From Rhizobium altiplani (lineage in GTDB: Bacteria; Pseudomonadota; Alphaproteobacteria; Rhizobiales; Rhizobiaceae), in contig NZ_LNCD01000086.1 in the NCBI RefSeq assembly GCF_001542405.1, forward strand, positions 21,469 through 85,468: DNA of 64,000 bases. The letters run 5' to 3'. A program made the translations under genes and the position numbers. Below the pieces are notes generated by a model. It was not told the origin of the DNA, searched no databases, and worked only from the letters and a program-made list of their open reading frames with translations. Shown one piece after another: positions 18,658-27,703 of the stretch; positions within the stretch are counted from its first letter, which is position 1; every line of letters begins with the position of its first letter.

Positions 18658-18975
18658 ATGACCGACACGCAGACCTACGAGCAGATCCTACGCAACCGCC
18701 AGCGCGAGCTTCTATCGCGGCTGAGTCGCATCGACGTTGATCTCGGGCGCACCAAGGAGCAGGACAGCGACGACCGCGCGATCGAGAGCGAGAACGACGA
18801 AGTGCTGGAGGGGCTTGGCCAGGCCGGCCAGGAAGAGCTGCGCGCCATCGACGCAGCCCTCGATCGGATCACGAAAGGCACGTATGGCACCTGCGTCCGC
18901 TGCGGCGAGCCGATTTCGAAGAAGCGTCTCGGCGCCGTACCCTATGCCCCGCTCTGTGAAGACTGCATGAGCTGA
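18658..18975 (+). CDS. TraR/DksA-type zinc-finger protein
   Basis: 105 residues. A coiled-coil N-terminal region (about 5-75, rich in Arg/Glu/Gln) is followed by a C4 zinc finger: CxxC in TCVRCGEP and CxxC in LCEDCMS. It is shorter than DksA and closest to the YbiI/TraR-like group that binds the RNA polymerase secondary channel. GGAGG precedes the ATG. Position 36 bases behind usp suggests one FixK-controlled transcript, so it may tune transcription during microaerobic stress. Confidence 0.9.
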   Translation: MTDTQTYEQILRNRQRELLSRLSRIDVDLGRTKEQDSDDRAIESENDEVLEGLGQAGQEELRAIDAALDRITKGTYGTCVRCGEPISKKRLGAVPYAPLCEDCMS

Positions 18976-19040
18976 GAGGCTCTCAGTCATTAAGGTGGCA
19001 TGTCATCAAGGGTGGCCCATTTTCAGGCTACCCTTCTGCC
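18972..19040 (+). terminator. Hairpins after the usp-dksA pair, possible terminator
   Basis: Two stems follow the dksA-like stop: CTGAGA-GGC-TCTCAG over the stop codon itself, then a ten-pair stem with an eight-base loop (19008-19035, one G-U pair). Neither has a long T-run, so this is a weak terminator call. Confidence 0.4.
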
Positions 19041-19175
19041 TTCCACCTGTGTATCTCCACGCCGAAGCCAGAGCGTCCAAGGCTCACGAAGATGTAACGG
19101 CGTGCCATCGCTGTTGTGTTGCCTGCACACCGTTTCGGTGCGACGATCGGTTGGAAAGGTGAGGGGTTTCCCGGC

Positions 19176-19844
19176 ATGACAGAATTCAACGGCATCGGCT
19201 GGGCTTACGACAAATATGAGCTGATCGCCGATGGGGTCGTCCATGGCATTGGGCTTGCTTTCGCGCTCATCGGCGCGACCGTTCTGATCTTCTACGCCAC
19301 TCTCTGGAGTTCCAATGGCGAACTCGCGGCGGCATGGATCTACAGCGTAGGCCTCGTGCTGACGATCGGCATCTCCTTCTCCTATAACGCCTGGCCGGTT
19401 TCGCGGACGAAGTGGTTCCTTCGCCGGCTCGATCATTCCTCGATTTTCATCCTGATCGCCGCCACCTACACACCCTTCCTGGAGCGTGGCGCCGACAGCC
19501 CGCTGCTGTTCGGGATGCTCATCGGCATCTGGGCGATCGCGGGGCTCGGCATCTTCCTGAAGTGCGCCCTTCCAGGCCGCTTCGACAAGGTTGCCATCCT
19601 TCTCTACCTCGGCATGGGGTGGAGCGGCGTCTTCGTGGCCGGGCCGGTGGCGGAGCGCATCCCCTTTGTATCGATGCTCCTGATCCTCATCGGCGGGATC
19701 ATCTATTCCCTGGGTGTCATCTTCCACGTCTGGGAGAAGCTGCGCTTCCAGAACGCCATCTGGCACGGCTTCGTGGTCGCCGCGGCGGCCGTGCACTACT
19801 CGGCGGTGCTCACCTGCTTCAGCATGGCAGGCTCCGGGGTCTGA
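19176..19844 (+). CDS. Hemolysin III / PAQR-family membrane protein
   Basis: 222 residues with seven hydrophobic helices. Family features are ELIADGVVHGIGLAF near the start, FLRRLDHSSIFILIAATYTPF in the centre and FHVWEKLRFQNAIWHGFVVAAAAVHYSAV at the end. The His and Asp residues in these segments form the putative metal site of PAQR proteins. Despite the name, a haemolytic role is not established for such homologues. GAGGGG lies upstream of ATG 19176. Confidence 0.92.
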   Translation: MTEFNGIGWAYDKYELIADGVVHGIGLAFALIGATVLIFYATLWSSNGELAAAWIYSVGLVLTIGISFSYNAWPVSRTKWFLRRLDHSSIFILIAATYTPFLERGADSPLLFGMLIGIWAIAGLGIFLKCALPGRFDKVAILLYLGMGWSGVFVAGPVAERIPFVSMLLILIGGIIYSLGVIFHVWEKLRFQNAIWHGFVVAAAAVHYSAVLTCFSMAGSGV

Positions 19845-19982
19845 TCAGCCGGCCTGCGTGTCCATTTCGATCAATTCTCTGCTATCGCGAATGATCGCTT
19901 TCGTCCCGTCATTTCGTTGGTTTACAACGCTGAATGCCGGGCGTATGCCGCTTGCCGGAACCGAACTGAAACTGGACTTGAT

Positions 19983-20489
19983 ATGAACCACGCCGTTCTC
20001 GTGCGCGATGCCACCGAAGCCGACCTCCCGGCAATCCGCGATATTTATAATCACGCTGTCGAGCATACGACCGCCATCTGGAACGAAACTCTGGTTGATC
20101 TCGACAACCGCATCGAGTGGTTCAAGGCCCGCAAGGCAAAGGGCTTCCCGGTCATCGTTGCGGAGAAGGATGGCAAGGTCACAGGCTATGCCTCCTATGG
20201 TGACTGGCGAGCCTTCGACGGCTACCGCCACACGGTCGAACACTCAGTCTATGTCGACAAGGATTGCCGCGGCGCGGGGATCGGCGAATTGCTGATGCGG
20301 GCGCTGATCGAGCGTGCCGCCGAGGCCAACATCCACGTGATGATCGCCGGCATCGAGGCGGCAAACGCTGCGTCCATCAAACTGCACGAAAAGCTTGGTT
20401 TCCGCGTTGCCGGCACCTTCTCGGAGGTCGGCACGAAGTTCGGCCGCTGGCTCGATCTGACTTGCATGGAGCTTAGGGTCACGAAGTGA
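19983..20489 (+). CDS. GNAT acetyltransferase, phosphinothricin/methionine-sulfone type
   Basis: 168 residues from ATG 19983. It is a full-length GNAT domain with ATEADLPAIRDIYNHAV, GYASYGDWRAFDGYRHTVEHSVYV and the acetyl-CoA loop CRGAGIGELLM. GIEAANAASIKLHEKLGFRVAGTFSEVGTKFGRWLDL matches the Pat/MnaT group, which acetylates phosphinothricin-like compounds or methionine sulfone/sulfoximine. Four bases of overlap with the next gene (GTGA) indicate translational coupling. Confidence 0.9.
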   Translation: MNHAVLVRDATEADLPAIRDIYNHAVEHTTAIWNETLVDLDNRIEWFKARKAKGFPVIVAEKDGKVTGYASYGDWRAFDGYRHTVEHSVYVDKDCRGAGIGELLMRALIERAAEANIHVMIAGIEAANAASIKLHEKLGFRVAGTFSEVGTKFGRWLDLTCMELRVTK

Positions 20490-20986
20490 GCCTCATCGTT
20501 CTCACTGGCGCTTCCGGATCGGGCAAGACGGCGATTTCCAAGGCGATCGCCGCTCGGTTCGCTGGTGAAATCGACGTCTACCATTTCGATGACATCGGCG
20601 TTCCCCCGCTCTCGCGGATGGCGGCGGACTACGGCTCGCCAGCCGGATGGCAGCGGGCCATGACCTTCAAGTGGTTTGAGAGCCTCGCGGAGGCACAGCA
20701 CTCCGGCCGAAATCAGTTGCTCGAAGGCCAGATGCGCCTTGCATTTCTAGAAGAAGCGGCAACAGCAACAGGCATTGCCTATTTGCCGCTGCTGGCCGAC
20801 TGCGATGACGAAACACGAACGCATCGCCTGGCGGTCGAACGCCGGCAGCCAGAGCTTGCCAACACCGAAATGATGATCTGGGCATCCTTCCTCCGCCGCG
20901 AGGCCGTGGCAAAGAAATGCGCGATATTGGATACGTCCCGCTTGTCGCTGGATGAAAGCGTCCAGGCAGTCGTCGAACGCTTCTAA
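20486..20986 (+). CDS. P-loop ATPase, nucleotide-kinase-like
   Basis: 166 residues from GTG 20486. The Walker A is Gly-Ala-Ser-Gly-Ser-Gly-Lys-Thr at residues 8-15. FDDIGVPPLSRM after the second strand and the lid-like region around HRLAVERRQPEL resemble small-molecule kinases such as uridine or adenylate kinase-like proteins. No specific substrate motif is recognised. It is translationally coupled to the acetyltransferase, which hints at related substrates, and is followed by a terminator. Confidence 0.8.
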   Translation: MSLIVLTGASGSGKTAISKAIAARFAGEIDVYHFDDIGVPPLSRMAADYGSPAGWQRAMTFKWFESLAEAQHSGRNQLLEGQMRLAFLEEAATATGIAYLPLLADCDDETRTHRLAVERRQPELANTEMMIWASFLRREAVAKKCAILDTSRLSLDESVQAVVERF

Positions 20987-20988
20987 GC

Positions 20989-21011
20989 AGCTCGGACGCG
21001 AGCTTTTATTT
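20989..21011 (+). terminator. Rho-independent terminator
   Basis: Six-base arms AGCTCG/CGAGCT with a GACG loop, followed by TTTATTT. It directly follows the ATPase stop codon and overlaps the end of the convergent msrB. Confidence 0.7.
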
Positions 21012-21416
21012 CTCCGGCTCGAACACCATCGCGTGGCCGTTGATGCAGTAGCGCAGGCCGGTCGGCGGCGGACCATCGGGGAAGACATGCCCCAGATGGG
21101 CATCGCAAGTGCCGCAGCGGATCTCCGTGCGGACCATGCCGTAGGTCGTATCGCGGAGTTCGGTCACCGCGTCGGGTGAGACAGCTTCGAAATAGCTCGG
21201 CCATCCGCAACCGGCATCAAACTTCGTGTCTGAGCGGAACAGCGGTGCATTGCAGCCGACGCAACGATAGAGTCCGGTTTCGAACGAATCCCAATAGGGG
21301 CCGGTAAAGGCACGCTCGGTGCCATGCTGGCGGGTGATCCGGTATTGCTCGGGAGTCAGCTGTTCCTTCCACTCCGCGTCGGTCTTGCGAACTTTGGCGA
21401 TTGTCGTATCGGCCAT
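21006..21416 (-). CDS. msrB: Peptide methionine-(R)-S-oxide reductase
   Basis: 136 residues from ATG 21416 (AAAGGA upstream). Zinc pairs appear as CVGC and CGTCDAHLGHVF. The catalytic Cys is in GLRYCINGHAM, where Asn-Gly-His-Ala replaces the more common Asn-Ser-Ala-Ala but keeps R-Y-C-I-N. The enzyme repairs R-methionine sulfoxide (EC 1.8.4.12). Cytosolic, no signal peptide. It is divergent from the Mrp operon. Confidence 0.95.
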   Translation of the reverse strand: MADTTIAKVRKTDAEWKEQLTPEQYRITRQHGTERAFTGPYWDSFETGLYRCVGCNAPLFRSDTKFDAGCGWPSYFEAVSPDAVTELRDTTYGMVRTEIRCGTCDAHLGHVFPDGPPPTGLRYCINGHAMVFEPEK

Positions 21417-21801
21417 GGCTTGTTCCTTTCGCGCCGGGGGCGGCTTTGATTTTCGACAGCAATGTGGTGCGAAAGGTCGCATGGATCAAGGGATGCCGAG
21501 CTCGTCAAAGCGTCATCCCGTTCCGGCGAAAACGGCGATGCCGTTGATATTTCGTTGATAAACCGATCGCCCCGGAGGTTTGAGGCGCCCTGGACAGAGT
21601 CTGTGACTATCGCTTCAATAGACGCTTCGAAGATACTGCAAGGGGCTGACCGACCCGAGATGATCCGTTCCCTGTGAGTATCCTGCCGCTGCCGGTTGCT
21701 CCCGGTCGAACAAGACTTGTGACCGCGCTCCTGTTCTCGTAAACCTGACGGACTTCCGGCTTTCGCCGGCTCCACGAAGCACTGCCAGCAGAGGAGGGCA
21801 C
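21417..21801. promoter_or_regulatory. Divergent msrB/mrp region, unresolved leader
   Basis: 385 bases with no supported gene. A stem CCGGC-TTTC-GCCGG lies at about 21759-21772, close to the mrpA start (ribosome site AGGAGGG before 21802). No riboswitch class is recognisable. Two short inverted repeats are present (ACAGAGTCTGT near 21593). Probably promoters for both directions. Confidence 0.4.
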
Positions 21802-24180
21802 ATGGCCGGTGTCACGGCTTTGACATTTGCGGCCTTGTGTCTGCCACTTCTCGGCGCCGTTCTCGCTCCCTTTCTCGTTCGCGTCCTTGGGGCGAACGCC
21901 GCTTGGCTCTTGGCGCTTGCGCCGCTTTTGGCCTTTGCGCACTTCGCCAGCCTGCTGCCGGTCATAGCGGGCGGCGAGGTGATAACAGGCGGCTATGCCT
22001 GGGTGCCGAGCTTCGACCTCCGCTTTTCCTGGCTGCTCGACGGTCTTTCGCTGACCTTCGCGCTGCTGATTACCGGGATCGGCACGCTGATCGTCCTCTA
22101 TTCGGGCGGATACATGAAGGGGCATCCGGATCAGGGGCGCTTCTTCTCCTTTATCTTCCTGTTCATGGGCGCCATGCTCGGCCTCGTCGTCTCGGACAGC
22201 CTGCTGATGCTCTTCATCTTCTGGGAACTGACGTCGATTACCTCCTTCCTCTTGATCGGGTTCGACCACGAGCGCGAGGCAGCGCGTCGCGCCGCCCTGC
22301 AGGCGCTCGTCGTTACCGGCGGTGGCGGCCTGCTGCTGCTGGCGGGCCTGCTCCTGATCTGGAGCACGACAAACGCGACTGATTTGTCGACGCTGCTGCA
22401 ATCCGGCGATCTGCTGCGTGGCAATCCATATTATCTGGCGATCCTGATCCTCATCCTCTGTGGCGCCTTTACCAAATCGGCGCAGTTTCCGTTTCACTTC
22501 TGGCTGCCGAACGCGATGGAGGCGCCGACGCCGGTCTCGGCCTACCTGCATTCGGCAACGATGGTGAAGGCGGGCGTCTATCTCCTGATGCGCCTCAATC
22601 CCGTCATGGGCGGGACACCGGCCTGGGAGACCTTGCTGCCGCTCTTCGGCGGCGTGACGCTGGTCGTCGGCACGCTGCTTGCGATCCGCCAGACCGATCT
22701 CAAGCTGCAACTCGCCTATACGACCGTTTCCTCGCTTGGCCTTCTCGTGCTGTTGACCGGCTTCGGCGCGCCCTATGCCATAGAGGCCGCGGCGCTCTAC
22801 CTCATGGCGCATTCGCTCTTCAAGGGTGCGCTGTTCATGGTTGCTGGCATCATCGACCATGAGACCGGCACGCGCGACATCACCAGACTGCGGGGCTTGA
22901 AAGCGGCGATGCCGCTGACCTTTGCGGCAGCACTCGCCGCGGCTATTTCCATGGGCGGTCTGCCGCCGTTCTTCGGCTTCCTCGCCAAGGAAGAGATTTA
23001 CGCCGCGCTGGCACATGCGGACCCGCGATCGATTGTCTTTACGCTGGTTGCGGTCGGAGGTAATGCGCTGATGTTCGCGGTCGGCTTCGCTGTGGCGCTA
23101 AAGCCGTTTCTCGGACCGGTTCTTGCAACGCCCAAGCACCCGCATGAGGCACCGCCGTTGCTGTGGGTCGGTCCTGTCTTGCTGGCGCTATTGGGCCTGA
23201 TGACTGCGGTGTTCTCCGCAACGGCGCACCATTACATCTCGTCTCCAACGGCATCCGCCATCCGTGGATCGGCGAGCGTGCTCGAGATTTCCCTTATCCC
23301 GCATGTCGGCCTGCCGCTGCTTCTGTCCGCTCTTACGATTGCGCTAGGCACGCTCGCTTATTGGCGGATAGACCAGGCGCGTCTGGCCATGGCGACGGTA
23401 CTGCGCAAGCTAGGACCGGGACCGGATCGTGGCTTCGATTACTTCATCGTGGGTCTGATTAGATTATCGATGCGCGTAACGCGGTTCGTCCAGCCGGGGC
23501 GACTTGAACTCTACATCACCTGCACCTTCCTCTGCCTTGCCGCAATCCTGCTCGTTCCCCTCTGGCTCTATGGCGAAATGCCGACGCTGCCTGTCTGGCC
23601 ACGGCAGGTGCAGATCCACGAATGGGCCATCTTCCTGCTCGCCGTTCTTGGCCTGTTCAGCGTTGTCATTGCGCGCGACCGGCTGACGGCGATCGTCTCG
23701 CTTGGCATCCAGGGTTTCTCCGTCGCCATCATCTTCCTGCTGTTCGGCGCGCCCGACCTGTCCTTCACGCAGTTCATGGTGGAGACCCTATCGGTCGTGA
23801 TCCTGGCGCTTGTCATGACCCGCCTTCAATTGTCGCCGACCGATCGGCGGCCGCTCGGCCAGAAGATGTTCGACGGCTGTATCGCGATCGCCTGCGGCTC
23901 TGGCTTCGCGCTGCTTCTGATGAAAGCCACGCAGGGGCCGTTCAACAATGCGCTGACGGAGTTCTTCAACACTTACTCAAAGACCATCGCGCACGGCGCC
24001 AACGTCGTGAACGTCATCATCGTCGATTTCCGCGGCACCGATACGCTAGGCGAGATCGCGGTCGTCGCCATCACCGGCCTTGCGATCCTCGCCCTCATTC
24101 GCATCCGCGCGCAGACTGAGCGCAAGCTTGCCGAAAACGATCCTGACGCGCCCGAGGATCTGGGAGTCGAGCGCCCATGA
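21802..24180 (+). CDS. mrpA: Mrp Na+(K+)/H+ antiporter subunit A
   Basis: 792 residues, about 21 membrane helices. It contains the complex-I-like proton channel core (GIGTLIVLYSGGYM, FWELTSITSFLLIGFD, KSAQFPFHFWLPNAMEAPTPVSAYLHSATMVKAG split over helices 5-8) and the C-terminal MrpB-like/DUF4040 part (APDLSFTQFMVETLSVVILALV). Length suits a group-1 stand-alone MrpA: subunit B is encoded separately here. The complex exchanges monovalent cations for protons and supports pH and salt tolerance. All seven operon genes follow with overlaps or no gap. Confidence 0.95.
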   Translation: MAGVTALTFAALCLPLLGAVLAPFLVRVLGANAAWLLALAPLLAFAHFASLLPVIAGGEVITGGYAWVPSFDLRFSWLLDGLSLTFALLITGIGTLIVLYSGGYMKGHPDQGRFFSFIFLFMGAMLGLVVSDSLLMLFIFWELTSITSFLLIGFDHEREAARRAALQALVVTGGGGLLLLAGLLLIWSTTNATDLSTLLQSGDLLRGNPYYLAILILILCGAFTKSAQFPFHFWLPNAMEAPTPVSAYLHSATMVKAGVYLLMRLNPVMGGTPAWETLLPLFGGVTLVVGTLLAIRQTDLKLQLAYTTVSSLGLLVLLTGFGAPYAIEAAALYLMAHSLFKGALFMVAGIIDHETGTRDITRLRGLKAAMPLTFAAALAAAISMGGLPPFFGFLAKEEIYAALAHADPRSIVFTLVAVGGNALMFAVGFAVALKPFLGPVLATPKHPHEAPPLLWVGPVLLALLGLMTAVFSATAHHYISSPTASAIRGSASVLEISLIPHVGLPLLLSALTIALGTLAYWRIDQARLAMATVLRKLGPGPDRGFDYFIVGLIRLSMRVTRFVQPGRLELYITCTFLCLAAILLVPLWLYGEMPTLPVWPRQVQIHEWAIFLLAVLGLFSVVIARDRLTAIVSLGIQGFSVAIIFLLFGAPDLSFTQFMVETLSVVILALVMTRLQLSPTDRRPLGQKMFDGCIAIACGSGFALLLMKATQGPFNNALTEFFNTYSKTIAHGANVVNVIIVDFRGTDTLGEIAVVAITGLAILALIRIRAQTERKLAENDPDAPEDLGVERP

Positions 24181-24596
24181 ACACGCTGATCTTCCGCACG
24201 ATCACGCCGGTGTCGACGGCTCTGATGCTGCTCTTTTCCGTCTTTGTGCTCCTGCGCGGCCACAACGAGCCGGGCGGCGGCTTCATCGGTGGGTTGATTG
24301 CCGCCTCGGCGCTGGCGATCTTCGGCATTGCCCGCGGCGTCGGCGCCGTGCGCCGCGCCATCGTCTTCCATCCCCTGGCGATATCAGGGGCCGGACTGTT
24401 GATGTCCTGCTCCGCCGGTCTGCTGTCGGTCGTCTTTGCCGTGCCGTTCATGACCGGGCTGTGGATCTATCCAGAGATAGCCGGTGTCGAGGTGCCGCTC
24501 TCGACCGTCATGCTCTTCGATATCGGGGTCTACCTGGTGGTCGTCGGTGCCATCACCTCGATCGCGCTGGCGCTTGAGGAAAGGGAGATCGAGTGA
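24177..24596 (+). CDS. mrpB: Mrp antiporter subunit B
   Basis: 139 residues, four helices. RTITPVSTALMLLFSVFVLLRGHNEPGGGFIGGL is the MrpB signature. It overlaps mrpA by four bases, indicating coupled translation. Confidence 0.95.
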   Translation: MNTLIFRTITPVSTALMLLFSVFVLLRGHNEPGGGFIGGLIAASALAIFGIARGVGAVRRAIVFHPLAISGAGLLMSCSAGLLSVVFAVPFMTGLWIYPEIAGVEVPLSTVMLFDIGVYLVVVGAITSIALALEEREIE

Positions 24597-24973
24597 TGGA
24601 GCCGCTGTTTGCGATCCTCGTCGGCCTGTTCTTCGCCGCCGCGATCTATCTGATGCTGTCGAAATTCTCGATCCGGATCATGCTCGGGATCGCCGTCCTC
24701 GGCAACGCGGTGAACCTGTTGCTGTTTACCGCAGGACGTTTGACGCGCGAGGTGCCGCCGATCATCGCGGCAAACCTCGATACGCTCCCTAACGGCGCCG
24801 CCAATCCGCTGCCGCAGGCGCTGATCCTGACGGCGATCGTCATTTCGTTTTCCTTCCTCGCCTTCCTGCTGGTGCTGACCTATCGCGCCTATCAGGAAAT
24901 CGGCACCGACAACACCGACGAAATGCGTGTCGCCGAACCCGTCGATCCACCGCTGCCGCCGATGGGGTACTAG
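24596..24973 (+). CDS. mrpC: Mrp antiporter subunit C (NuoK-like)
   Basis: 125 residues from ATG 24596 (GTG 24593 is an alternative); three helices. MLGIAVLGNAVNLLLFTAGRL and PLPQALILTAIVISF carry the NuoK/MrpC pattern, with the conserved Glu position lying in a helix. It is immediately followed by mrpD. Confidence 0.94.
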   Translation: MEPLFAILVGLFFAAAIYLMLSKFSIRIMLGIAVLGNAVNLLLFTAGRLTREVPPIIAANLDTLPNGAANPLPQALILTAIVISFSFLAFLLVLTYRAYQEIGTDNTDEMRVAEPVDPPLPPMGY

Positions 24974-26530
24974 ATGGCGGCTCCGGTAAGCACGATCACC
25001 GATCTCTCGTCTGCGATGGTCACGGCACCTGTGCCGCTCGCCAACTGGCTCGTCATTGCACCCGTGGCGCTCTGTATTACATTCGGCGCCGCGCTGCTGA
25101 TGATGCGCGGTTCGCTGCGGCTGCAGGCGCAGGTCGCCATTCCGGGCCTCGCTGGTCTGGTGTTGCTGGATGCCGCGCTATTGGCAAAGGTCGTCGCGGA
25201 TGGTCCGCTGACCATGGTCATGGGGCGTTGGCTTCCGCCGTTCGGGATCGCCTTCACCGTCGATCTCTTCGGCGCTCTGATGGCCCTGGCCGCCGCCATC
25301 GCCGCGCTTGCCGGCGGCCTCTTCGCACTGAAGGACGTCACCGAAAGCGGCCGCCGATACGGTTTCTTTCCCTTCCTTTTGCTTCTGATGGCAGGCGTTT
25401 CCGGCGCGTTCCTGACAGGCGACGTCTTCAACCTCTATGTCTGGTTCGAGGTGCTTCTCATTTCGTCCTTCGGGATGTTGATCCTCGGCTCCGAGCGCGG
25501 GCAGATCGACGGGGCCATGAAATATGCGGTGCTGAACCTGATCGGCACGACGCTGTTCCTGATCTCGGTCGGCATCGTCTACGCTGTCTTCGGCACGCTC
25601 AACATGGCCGATATCGCTGGCAAGGTGGAGAGTGTGCGCGACACCGCGCCGCTGATGACCCTGTCGGCCCTCTTGCTGCTGGCCTTTGCCATGAAGGCCG
25701 CTGCCTTTCCTGTCAACTTCTGGCTGCCGGCCTCCTATCATACGCCGCGCATCGTCGTGTCGGCACTGTTTGCCGGTCTGCTGACCAAGGTCGGCGTCTA
25801 CGCCCTCATTCGCGTCATGGTCATGCTGCTGCCGATCGAGCGCGAACAATTGAGCCTTCTGATTGCGGCGGTGGGGGCAGCGACCATCGTCGTCGGCGCG
25901 CTTGGGGCGCTGGCGCAGGACGATATCCGCAAGCTCCTCGGCTATGTCGTGATCTCGGGCATCGGCAACATGCTGGTCGGCATAGCGCTAGGCACGCCCG
26001 GCGGCCTGTCCGGCGCGATCTTCTACGCGCTGCATTCGATGGTGCTGATGACGGCGCTCTATCTTCTCGCCGGGCAGGCTGCCGCCCTTGCCGGCAGTTT
26101 CTCGCTGACCGCGCTCGGCGGCCTCTATCGCAAGAGCGGCGGTTTTGCCGCGTTCTCTTTCATCCTCTTCGTCGCCGCGTGTGGGTTGCCGCCCTTTTCC
26201 GGCTTCTGGCCGAAGGTGATTTTGGTCAGAGCATCGATCGACGTCGGCGCCTGGTGGCTGGCCGCCGCGATCCTGATCGGCGGCTTCCTGCTGACGGTCG
26301 TATTCGGACGCGTCTTCCTGCTCGCCTACTGGCGACCGGCAACGGCACCGCAGGCGGCAGTGTCAATCAGCTGGCAGGCGGGGCTGCCGCTTTTCATCCT
26401 GACAGCTATTGTCGTTGCTTTCGGCATCCTGCCCGAACAGCTGCTGGACATGGCGCAGGCTGCGGCGACCGGCCTCATCGATCCGACAGCTTATCTGCAG
26501 TCGGTCTTCCCGGATGGAGGGATGCCATGA
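24974..26530 (+). CDS. mrpD: Mrp antiporter subunit D (NuoN-like)
   Basis: 518 residues, about 14 helices. Proton-channel motifs include FNLYVWFEVLLISSFGML, KAAAFPVNFWLPASYHTPRIVVSALFAGLLTKVGVYALIR across helices 7-8 (the essential Lys and Glu equivalents are visible), and a conserved KLLGYVVISGIGNML segment. It starts directly after the mrpC stop. Confidence 0.95.
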   Translation: MAAPVSTITDLSSAMVTAPVPLANWLVIAPVALCITFGAALLMMRGSLRLQAQVAIPGLAGLVLLDAALLAKVVADGPLTMVMGRWLPPFGIAFTVDLFGALMALAAAIAALAGGLFALKDVTESGRRYGFFPFLLLLMAGVSGAFLTGDVFNLYVWFEVLLISSFGMLILGSERGQIDGAMKYAVLNLIGTTLFLISVGIVYAVFGTLNMADIAGKVESVRDTAPLMTLSALLLLAFAMKAAAFPVNFWLPASYHTPRIVVSALFAGLLTKVGVYALIRVMVMLLPIEREQLSLLIAAVGAATIVVGALGALAQDDIRKLLGYVVISGIGNMLVGIALGTPGGLSGAIFYALHSMVLMTALYLLAGQAAALAGSFSLTALGGLYRKSGGFAAFSFILFVAACGLPPFSGFWPKVILVRASIDVGAWWLAAAILIGGFLLTVVFGRVFLLAYWRPATAPQAAVSISWQAGLPLFILTAIVVAFGILPEQLLDMAQAAATGLIDPTAYLQSVFPDGGMP

Positions 26531-27000
26531 TCGCCCTGTTGCTGAACGTGCTGCTCGCCATTGCCTGGGCGACCGTTACCGGCAGCGCGTCGCCGCACAA
26601 CCTCCTCTTCGGTTTTGCGATCGGCGCCCTGTGCTTGTCCATCATCCGCGAACCCTATGGCAGCCGGGGATATCTTCGCCGGTCCTTCGCGATCGTGCGG
26701 CTTGCCCTTCTGTTTCTCAAGGAGTTGGCGATCTCGGCCTGGAAGGTCGCCGTCACGGTGCTGACGCCCAACATGCGGCTACAACCCGGCATCTTCGCCT
26801 TTCCGCTGACCGTCGACCGCGATTTCGAGATCACGCTTCTAGCCAACATGATCACCCTGACGCCGGGCACGCTGTCGGTCGATGTCTCCGACGATCGCAA
26901 GACGCTTTACGTGCATGCGCTGGATTGCGCCGATCCCGAGGCGACCAAGCGCGATATCGCCAACGGTTTCGAGCGCCGGATCATGGAGGCATTTCGATGA
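26527..27000 (+). CDS. mrpE: Mrp antiporter subunit E
   Basis: 157 residues. Two or three N-terminal helices are followed by a soluble domain with ITLTPGTLSVDVSDDRKTLYVHALD, the MrpE signature. The start overlaps mrpD by four bases. Confidence 0.94.
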   Translation: MIALLLNVLLAIAWATVTGSASPHNLLFGFAIGALCLSIIREPYGSRGYLRRSFAIVRLALLFLKELAISAWKVAVTVLTPNMRLQPGIFAFPLTVDRDFEITLLANMITLTPGTLSVDVSDDRKTLYVHALDCADPEATKRDIANGFERRIMEAFR

Positions 27001-27374
27001 TCTCCCCGTTTGCCATCATGTCCACGGCCGCCGCGGTTGCCCTGGTCATCCTCGGGGTTGCCTTTCTCCTGGCGGGATGGCGGGTCCTCGTCGGGCCGAC
27101 GCTGCCCGACAGGATCCTGGCGCTCGATACACTGTCAGGCACGGCAATCGGCTTCATCGCCGTATTGGCGGTCAAGACGGGCTTCAGCCTCTATATCGAC
27201 ATCGCCATTTCGCTGGGACTCGTCGCCTTTCTGGCAACGGTCGCCTTCGCGCGTTTCGTGATGTCGCGCGCTCCTGTCGCGGAACGGCACAGCGAAAAAA
27301 AGGCGCGTGCCCCGAAAAAGCCCAAAGTCGCGGCCAAACGCAGCGACAAGAATGGCAGGAAGGGCAAGAAATGA
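26997..27374 (+). CDS. mrpF: Mrp antiporter subunit F with basic C-terminal tail
   Basis: 125 residues. Three helices with RVLVGPTLPDRILALDTL, typical of MrpF, end near residue 92. The remaining ~33 residues form a strongly basic, Lys/Arg/Pro-rich tail (for example KKARAPKKPKVAAKRSDK), longer than in many MrpF proteins. It overlaps mrpE by four bases. Confidence 0.93.
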   Translation: MISPFAIMSTAAAVALVILGVAFLLAGWRVLVGPTLPDRILALDTLSGTAIGFIAVLAVKTGFSLYIDIAISLGLVAFLATVAFARFVMSRAPVAERHSEKKARAPKKPKVAAKRSDKNGRKGKK

Positions 27375-27703
27375 TGGACTATGCGATAGCGCTTGTTGTC
27401 GCTTTCCTTTTGCTGGCCGGTTCGTTGTTTGCGCTCGTTGCCGCACTCGGCGTCGTGCGGTTGCCGGATCTCTACACGCGCATGCACGCCGCTTCCAAGG
27501 CTGGAACGGTCGGTTCCGGCATGCTGCTTTTCGCCGCCGGTGTCGCCGCGGGCGAGGTTTCGGTCTTTGCGCGGGCGCTCGCCGGTTTCGTCTTCTTCCT
27601 GCTGACGGCGCCGGTCGCGGCGCACCTCCTTGCCAAGGCCGCGCACCAGTCTGGATACCGCCTCGGCCCCCAATCGGTGCGCGATGACCTCGCCAAAAGA
27701 TGA
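27371..27703 (+). CDS. mrpG: Mrp antiporter subunit G
   Basis: 110 residues, three helices. GVVRLPDLYTRMHAASKAGTVG is the MrpG signature. It is the last gene of the operon and overlaps mrpF by four bases. Confidence 0.94.
   Translation: MMDYAIALVVAFLLLAGSLFALVAALGVVRLPDLYTRMHAASKAGTVGSGMLLFAAGVAAGEVSVFARALAGFVFFLLTAPVAAHLLAKAAHQSGYRLGPQSVRDDLAKR

Noticed and set aside
21417..21801. Riboswitch in the mrp leader
   Set aside because: Short stems are present but no known class could be matched by eye; not called.
21607..23016. A 469-codon minus-strand frame opposite mrpA
   Set aside because: Shadow of a hydrophobic gene, reading as a charged Gln/Arg-rich sequence without a domain.
25228..26526. 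Long in-frame extension upstream of mrpE
   Set aside because: It is mrpD read in another frame. mrpE has its own ATG at 26527 overlapping the mrpD stop.
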